From contig RSEE01000129.1 of the NCBI GenBank assembly GCA_003971905.1, positions 1 to 64,000 of the forward strand: DNA of 64,000 nucleotides. Reading direction: 5' to 3'. The translations under genes and the position numbers were made by a program. The notes below the pieces were generated by a model. That model searched no databases. It saw nothing but the letters and a program-made list of their open reading frames with translations, and was not told the DNA's origin. Positions 57,297-64,000 of this stretch are shown here, piece after piece; position 1 is the first letter of the stretch; each line of letters starts with the position of its first letter. This DNA is from Moniliella sp. 'wahieum'. Its lineage: Eukaryota > Basidiomycota > Moniliellomycetes > Moniliellales > Moniliellaceae.

Positions 57297-59390
57297 AAGC
57301 CGGGATGGTGGGCATGCTTTGTGCCTCGCGTTCTTCGAGCGGGACGGTGAGGCTGACTCCGAGCCCGGGTTGCCTGTGGCTGTACCCACCTCGCCGGGAG
57401 GGACTGGGCCTGGACGTGCTGCAAGACACTGCGCGGCGGGTTGCCGCACCGGTCCTTGCCGTAACTAATCTTGGTCGTTTGGTAGTCCGCATGGTTCTTC
57501 ATAGCACCAATCGCTTTGATCGCGTTTTGGATGTTGCAAAAGTTGACAAACGCCTGAACACAACCCAACACAACACAACACAACACGAGGTAAGGTAGTT
57601 AGTTAACCATAGATAGCATCGAGAGCGGGGCCAGAACAAGGCGCCACAAGGAACAAACAAGCACGTACGCAATTTTTCTCCCGCAAAAAGTTGACCTGCT
57701 CAATCTCGCCAAAGTCGCCAAAGTCGCGGCGGAGCTTCTCTTCGGTGTGGAGAGCAGGGTCGGTAATGTTGCCGACATAGACATTGCGCGAACCGCCAGC
57801 CTGGACGGCCATCGCAATGGCGGGGGACAAGGGCCCCGAATGCTTGCCCCACCCAATTTTCAACCGCCGATTGTGGATCATAACGCCCGAGTAGGACGCC
57901 ATGTGGAAAAAGGCGAGCGCAGCATGCGGATCGACAAAGGTGACAAACGCAATGTGCTTTTCGGGGATGTAGCGAATGGTCTGCAGCAAACCACCTCGAA
58001 CGTGGTTGCAAATTTCTTCAGTGGTCGTTTCGGAATGGATGTTGCCCAAGTAGACGGTGCGGTTGCCCAGTTGCGAAAGCGCGGCAGCCGCGGTCGCAGC
58101 GGCAGCGGTGGCGAGTGCGGCAGGCGTACCTTCCTCGCCCTCTCGCTTTTCCCCCAGGTCGGGCGTAATGTTGAGATAGGGACTTGAGAGGGTACCGAGC
58201 GAAGCCGAATAGCCCAGCGACGCGGCGGCTGCGTACCCCATCGCAGCGGCCTGATGGTTGTGGGCTTGGTTTTGCTGCTGGCTCTTGGGCACGTAGGCGC
58301 AACGATCTTTACCATAGTTGACACGTTTGTCGTGCCATGCGGGCTCAGCAGAGAGTAGCGACGACCTTGATGGCGGTTGCGATCGAAAGGAAGTGGACAA
58401 AAGCAATGTTGCGGTCCCGAACCACCTTGACCTGGTCAATCAATCCAAACCGGCCCAGCTCGTCCCGCAGCGCTTCCTCGGTCCAGCTTTCCTCGAGGTT
58501 GCCCAGATAGACATTGCGCGTCGCATTGTTCTGTTGCACCGCCGCAGCCACTTGCTGGGGCACGGGCGTGTTCTTGCCCCCGCCAATTTTGAGCTCCGAC
58601 GAATGGAGGGAAAGGTGCTTGACACATGCGTCGGCATGGAACGCCGCTGCAGTCGAAGGGTCAAGGAAGGAGATGAACGCGCACGCCTTCTCGGGCAAGA
58701 TGCGCACACTCTCGATCGGACCAAACTTGACCAGGTTCAGCAGCTCGTCCAGCGACGCATCGCCCGGAAGATCACCCACGTACACCGTCCGCCCTGGGCC
58801 GTGGTGGTGGCTTCCAGCAGGACCCGCAAGCAGCGGCGTGGCACCGCCCACGAGACCTGGCATGCCCATGCCCATCCCGTACGGCGGGCCAAGCGCCGGT
58901 GAACCGTAAAAGCCGTATCCTGAGGCAGGACTGAGAAACCCGGGGCCAAAGCCCGAGGGCGGGACCATGCCGTAGCCTGGAGAGGGTCAGCATGTATGCT
59001 AGATTTTTTCTTTTTCGTTGGGAACGGGAAGGGGAAAGGGACATACCATTGGGGTTGGGCGAAGCGTCGGGGTTGGGCGAAGGAGAAAGAGAACCGGCGG
59101 GAGAGACGGCGTACATGGTAGGCATGGGGGGAGGGTACATGCCGAGGCCGGGCTGGGGGGCACGAGGGATGCGGTCGTTGGGGGTGGGGGGATAAGCGTA
59201 TCCGTCGTCGGTGCCAGACTGGTCTGGGTGGTGCCCGAAGCAGGGAAGAAGATGGGGGTGCCGGGGGGAAGGGGGCTGACGGGGACGAAGGCGGCGTCGT
59301 GGGCGTCGTGCGGGACAGGAGGCCGGCGGCGTAGGCAGGCGCAGGCGCATGGCAGAGGCAGGAGGGGGGCGGAGGGGGGGTGCGGGCCAT
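57297..59390 (-). CDS. MRN1: Mrn1/Nrd1-like protein with four RRMs
   Basis: RNA-binding regulator; yeast Mrn1 and fission-yeast Nrd1 bind many mRNAs and affect differentiation and stress responses. RRM1 is RTVYVGDLPGDASLDELLNL, with ACAFISFLD. RRM2 is RNVYLGNLEESWTEEALRDE, with NIAFVHFLS. A linker contains NYGKDRCAY. RRM3 is RTVYLGNIHSETTTEEICNH, HIAFVTFVD, RLKIGWGKHSGPL. RRM4 is RNVYVGNITDPALHTEEKLR, VNFLREKNC, AFVNFCNIQNAIKA, KISYGKDRC. Introns on this strand are 58977-59046 (GTATGT...CCAG) and 57554-57668 (GTACGT, GTTAACTAAC, TTCAG). The N terminus is Pro-rich; ATG 59390 is a tentative start because frames change near 59260 and a 24-G run lies just upstream. Another frame change is near 58345. 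The C-terminal end is uncertain (57075-57297). Confidence 0.92.
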
Positions 59391-59401
59391 GCTGGCTGTG
59401 C

Positions 59402-59425
59402 GGGGGGGGGGGGGGGGGGGGGGGG
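59402..59425. repeat. Poly-G tract (24 nt)
   Basis: An uninterrupted run of 24 G, in the presumed leader of the Mrn1-like gene. Length is unreliable in most sequencing chemistries. Confidence 0.95.
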
Positions 59426-60130
59426 TGCTGCGGCGGGGCGCGGACAAGCGAAGAGGCAGCGGAGACGAAGGGAAACAAAAGGCGGGGCCAGGCGAGCCAG
59501 GCAGCGCAGACGAAGGGCAAGCGAGCGGGGGGGAGGGGGGAGGAGGCGGCGGCGACGACGGCGGTGGCCACGACGACGACGGCAGCGGGAGTGGCAGTGG
59601 CGGGGCAGGCGGTGGGACAGAGCAAGGGGCGGCTGGGCGACGCTCTTAATGCGCCGGCGGCCTGCGCCGAGCCGCAACTGCGGCCACCGGCGCGCGGGTG
59701 GTGGGGTCGAGCGCTGTTTGCTGCGCGCTGCCCTCGGCGTAGAGCGGGCACAAACGCACACTGGCCCCCTGCCGCCGCCCACATTGCCGGCGCGCGCGGC
59801 GGCCAGGATCAGCGCCGCCACACTGGCCCCCTGCTGCGCCCAGCGTGCTCCACACCCCGCCTGCTGCCACGCCCGGGCACCCCCCAGTGTTCCGTGTCAC
59901 CGCTCACCTGTGAGGCCACTGGGCCACTAGGCCACTGCGCCCCGCCTCGCTTTGCCCGCCATGGCCTGCGGCTGTCCCAGGCTGTCCCAGGCTGACCCCT
60001 GCCGCCCCTCGCCGCCAGCGCCCCATTGTTGGTCTGTCATTCTGGCCATGCCTGCGCTGCGCCCCACCACCATCTCCTCATTCCCCATTCCTCATGGCCC
60101 AAGCCAGCCCCATGCATTCACACCTTGCTT
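59426..60130. other. Intergenic, no gene seen
   Basis: GC-rich upstream region of the Mrn1-like gene and 3' region of the iron permease. Open frames are Arg/Gly/Pro low-complexity text. GCTGTCCCAGGCTGTCCCAGGCTG is a short tandem near 59971. Confidence 0.4.
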
Positions 60131-61911
60131 CTACCAGCAGAACAGAGCAGCCCCCACCATCGCCCTTGCCTTCAGGGCCAGGTAGTGGCCTGCGTCATCA
60201 TAATGGCTGCGCGCACACGCACAGCAGTGGCATAGGCAGGGGGCACAAGAAGCCATTGTTATATCCACACGTGGGGGGGGGGGAGGAGAAGCACCCCTCG
60301 CTGCCACGCCCTCCGCCCCTCGCACCATGCCCACCTGCCACACGACTCTCAACGCCTCACACACCTTGGGCAGCACAGGTGCGTCCGGCACGCTGCCCAG
60401 CGGCGACATGGCCTTGTCTGTGCTGGGCGTCTGCATCTCCGGACTGGCCTGGCGCGCAATCTCGTCCGACTCTCCCTTGCTCACCTTTTCATCGGCCGCC
60501 GGGGCGGCCGCACGGGCCGCGATCCGCTCGGCGCGCATGCGCTGGTGGGCTTTGCGCCGGCGCGACTCCCAGATCTTGTACTCTTTGCCCTTGTAGGAAA
60601 ACGAGCCCCAGGCGTCCCTCGGCCCACATGCGGTAGTTGAGGTAGGCCGCGATGACCGCCCAGAAGAGGGCGTACGAAATCGTCGCGCCGTAGCTCCACG
60701 AGTTGTTCTGGACAGTCTAGAGTTAGCATGGCATCCCTTTTGGCTCCTCCCAGCAAGGTATAGGTAGCCCACAACAGCCCGAACGAGGAAAGAACGTTTC
60801 TTCTTCACGTACCCAGCCAAACAGCGAATTCAGAATACTCCATCCCGTTCCGCCCCCCTTGTCCTCCGGGTTGCCCGTGTCGAAGTGGACAAAGACGTTC
60901 CACGGTGCATAGGAGCCAGGGCCCGAGCCCGACTCGGCCGCCGCATCGCCGACCAACTGGACATACTTGTAAAACTGAAGGTAGTACACCGCACGGGAAA
61001 ACATCCCAGCCGCAATGATCAGCAGCGCACACGTCGAGAACAAGAGGAACATCTTGACCCGCTGGCCCATGCGCCCCCGCGCCAAATCAGAATACCAATC
61101 CCAAACCCGATGAACAACCCGACAATCGCGGGAACGGAATGGAACTCGCCGGCAGTCCGAGCGAGACACCGCCAATGAACACCACGCCTTCCAGCCCCTC
61201 ACGAAGCGTGGTGATGAGCGGGATGGTAAACATGACCCATTCTGGCTTGCTGCGCATGGAGGCCAAGTTGGTGTCTTTCTTCTTGGGTGGAAGCAAGCCA
61301 AAGAACCGACGTTTGAGCTCCGTCTCGTGGCCTGGGAGGGGGAGCGCATCGCCATGCTGGACCGCTTTGGCAGCCCGCTTACGTTCTTGCTTCTCAATCG
61401 CCTCGCGATACGCATTTTTGAGCTTGACGCTCCATTTGGCCTTGGACCGGTCGGCACGGAGAATGGCCATGCTCATGGGCAAATGAGAATGACGGCAATC
61501 AGGTTGAAGACCCTCCCAGTTCTTCGGCTTTGCCATACAGGTCATTGACCTGCGTGTAAAACACGGCCAAAAACGCCGCGCCAATGCAGAACGCAATAAT
61601 CAGCCCAATAAATGCACCGAGAAATGGATTTGCGCAGCTGCTTGATGAGAACCTTGCGCTCCAACTCGACGTGCTCGTGGTCTCGGCGTGCCATCGAAAT
61701 CATCGGGGGGCCGCTTAATCTCGTCCGGGTCCGCCCCGTCATCTCGGCCTTGGCTAGGCAGTTTGATGTCATCCTTAACCAAGGACTCGACCGAGGCCAA
61801 GAGGATACCAATGACCAACGAAGCCTCCATCGCCTCGCGCCAGGCGATGAAGAGGATGGAAGGCGCAAAGACCTTGTTGCCAGTATTGCCAATGAGTGGC
61901 GCAGTAGACAT
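60131..61911 (-). CDS. FTR1: High-affinity iron permease (Ftr1 family)
   Basis: Plasma-membrane Fe(III) permease that normally works with a multicopper ferroxidase. The start is MSTAPLIGNTGNK, followed by FIAWREAMEASLVIGILLA (first RExxE iron motif). After a frame change come IGLIIAFCIGAAFLAVFY and the loop ELKRRFFGLLPPKKKD. The second motif is TTLREGLEGVVFIGGVSLGL, then IVGLFIGFGIGILIW, MFLLFSTCALLIIAAGMFSR, and GTGWSILNSLFGW. Intron 60717-60812 on this strand (GTACGT, CTAACTCTAG) leads to NNSWSYGATISYALFWAVIA (last span) and a basic, charged tail. Both RExxE motifs are intact. Frame changes near 61690, 61620, 61490, 61130, 61060 and 60610 are single-base type. No ferroxidase gene lies in the window. 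The stop at 60131 ends a long tail and may be read-through. Confidence 0.92.
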
Positions 61912-64000
61912 GGTGGTGGTCGCGTGCGCCCAGTGGTGGAAGAGGAGAAAGGATGGACTGACTGCCTAGGCGTAGGCAATCTTTATTGTTTGCTGTGAGA
62001 AATGCGCTGGGTGAGCACAGGAGGGGGGGGGGGCGAGAGACAGGTACGATATGTGAAAGGCGAGGGGCGCTGAACGTTGGTTGAGGCCTGGGGGAAGCCT
62101 GGGGGGACAGACGGATTTGTTCGCCACGGTGCCAGTGCACATGAACGCATGAACGCACTAAGGTACGAGAAAGCATGGAGTGAAATATGTAGTGAAGTAC
62201 TGCCCCTGTGACATTGAGGAGGCACGGAAGGTTTTCCGAGCAACGCAGAGCCAACGAGAGAGCTCAGAGACAGGAGAGGGCCGTAGTCCTACGCAGATGG
62301 GATGGAGTGGGAGGGGGGGGTGCGTGCTGTGCATTGCTCGTGTCGTTTGGCTTGCTCCCCCGTAGGCCCTACGAGAGAGACATGTTGGGCTACTGAGTAC
62401 TTGCGAATTAGCGCTTCGCACTTCCAGCGGTGCCTGAGCTGACTTGGGCGCGCCTCCACTGCACGGGGTGTAGCGAGTATCAAGCGTGGTGTATCTTCGC
62501 ATCAGATGGGCCAGACCGCATGTGGTAGGAGGGTACAACCGCATGTTTCGGGCGGGTTGGACGGACGTTGCGCGATTTATCGATTATCGGACTGGAGACA
62601 TGTGCGTGTTGCCATCGAACAGCATATCTGCGTGCTGGTGCGTGCTTGGCTTGCACCCTGCAACGCGAGGGAGGGGGAGGGGGAGGGGAAAGGGGCTGTC
62701 TTGTCGACTGGGACTTGAAGCTTGACGACGAACTGGCCTCAGGGCCTCAGCTGCCACTGGGCCAGAGCCCCATGGGTCTCACGTGCCCGTTCTCGAGAAC
62801 CTTTTTGCTCGCCCAGACCGACCGACTGCTACCTAGTTAACTAGTTCGCGCCCGTTTTCAGTTTGCAGTCTGGATCAGATCGATCAAATCTCAGATCCCT
62901 AGGGTCCACTGGGCCTTGGTCCGATATGTTCCGAACTTTCCTCTGCCCGCGCTCAACCGCCACCACCGCATCTCCGCGCCACTTTCGACACTCGAGCCAC
63001 GGATAATCCCGCGCGAGGATAGGCCGGGTGCTAGTTGCGCGTTGCAGTCCTCCTCGTGCCGCGGTCTACCTCTGCGATGAGCGCTTTTGGCACAGATGGA
63101 GCTGGTTGGCGTGGCGCCCAGGTGACTCCTATTGGGGGGGAATGCCTAGTTCGTGACTAGGGAGGAGGGCACATCCGATGGCGAAAGTTGCCACCGAGCA
63201 AAGCAGCTGCTTCCCCCAACCAAATAACGCAGCAGGAAGGCGCTGGAGTGGGGGTGTGATATTTCGCATCTGATGAAAAAAAACAGGGCAGCCATGCCAT
63301 CACAGCGGCAGGGGGGCAGTGTTGTGTTATCAGATGGGGCGAGCTTCTGTCGCGGGGGCGAGTAGGTACGTACCCTAGCCAAGCTGGGGTCCACGAACCC
63401 ATCAGATTCGCGATGCGAGGCCGAGGGAGGCAAAAGGGTCGCTGGGCACGCTGCCCCATCCTGCCGCCACGCTCCCCAGACGAGTGCGAGGGCGGGAGCC
63501 GGCCAGGAACGATCATCGACATCCTCCGCATGCATAGCGACGCATGCCATCCGTCGCCGTGTAGAGTATGCTAGTGCCTGCGTCGCCGCCGAGCGCCAAG
63601 GAGAGAAACAGCATGCGTTCCATCCGCGCATCAGGGCGTGTTGCCTGTGCGCACCCTCTTCAGCTGCTCTTCACGCGCAGGAAAAAAAAACTCCTCCACT
63701 CACACGCCGCATGCGGTCGCCTGTCGGGCAGAGCATGCGATCGATGGAATCGGGTTGGTGCCATGCCCAGTGCTGGCCCCCGCGCAGGGTCCCAGCAGGT
63801 GCCAGCCCGCCCAGCATGACAGCAGAGCTATCGACTGCATCCGCCCAGCACTCGTACTCATCAAGCTTTCAGCGTCAAGCTTCACGATAGCTCTTGCATC
63901 AAGACCCTGTGTCACCCTTCCCACCCCCTTGGGCCTGCCTCAGGCACAGCCACCCTCCTCCCTCCTTCACACCTCGGCGCTCGCTGTAGTATAACTAACT
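61912..64000. other. Right-hand end, no gene seen
   Basis: The 5' region of the iron permease gene, then 2 kb with only short, unconserved frames. GTTCTCGAGAAC (62789-62800) is a perfect palindrome of the TTCnnGAA type. A stretch near 62467 (CGAGTATCAAGCG) resembles one near 28623. Confidence 0.4.

Noticed and set aside
58772-59821. 349-codon frame opposite the poly-G region
   Set aside because: It is an Arg/Pro/Leu-rich shadow of GC tracts and overlaps the Mrn1-like exon in another frame.
62789-62800. Heat-shock element GTTCTCGAGAAC
   Set aside because: Only two inverted units, far from a gene start; expected by chance at this frequency.

Overview
The window looks like GC-rich nuclear DNA of a basidiomycete fungus, next to a broken end of an rDNA array. 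The reasons are a linked 5S rRNA gene of the basidiomycete type on the same strand as a 28S 3' end, short spliceosomal introns (about 50-115 nt, GTACGT/GTATGT donors, CTGAC/CTAAC branch points), and fungal gene families (chitin synthase, Rei1, Mrn1/Nrd1, Ftr1). I cannot name the genus.

Layout. 1-505 is a 40-bp tandem array. 610-1141 is the 3' end of 28S rRNA, cut just 3' of the conserved peptidyl-transferase segment. A 5S gene follows (1570-1687), then C-rich spacer. 2.5-17 kb is a decayed accessory zone with a gag-like zinc-knuckle ORF, three diverged direct copies of an unrecognised coding-like family that keeps its introns, and a broken reverse transcriptase (about 13.2-14.8 kb). 18.5-27 kb holds three conserved genes on the + strand: a glycerophosphodiester phosphodiesterase, a class-V (cysteine desulfurase-like) PLP enzyme and a chitin synthase. 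27.6-28.5 and 46.9-47.6 kb are two diverged copies of an LTR-like repeat. 29.5-34.8 kb holds a mucin-like single-pass surface protein and an ER thioredoxin/PDI-like membrane protein (+). 35.6-40.6 kb holds a membrane-anchored acid lipase/steryl ester hydrolase-like protein and a bHLH transcription factor (-). 42.6-44.2 kb is a broken Ty3/gypsy-type Gag, and 44.6-46.4 kb is an F-box gene (-). 49.7-62 kb is ordinary housekeeping sequence: a Mei2-like RRM protein (-) divergent from REI1 (+), a YeeE/YedE sulfur transporter (+), an Mrn1/Nrd1-like RNA-binding protein (-) and an Ftr1 iron permease (-). The last 2 kb shows no gene.

Nearly every conserved gene reads through only if one changes frame several times. 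Almost all these breaks are single missing bases, often in homopolymers, while the flanking protein stays well conserved. I read this mainly as indel error in a long-read assembly, so CDS entries give the outer span of the gene and say where the frame changes. In the 2.5-17 kb zone and in the Gag, true decay is more likely.

The genes do not form one pathway. Recurrent themes are the cell surface and wall (chitin synthase, mucin-like protein, GDPD), sulfur and iron handling (YeeE/YedE, desulfurase-like enzyme, Ftr1), and RNA binding and ribosome biogenesis (Mei2-like, Mrn1-like, Rei1). The least explained part is the repeated intron-bearing family at 5-16.6 kb beside the rDNA breakpoint.
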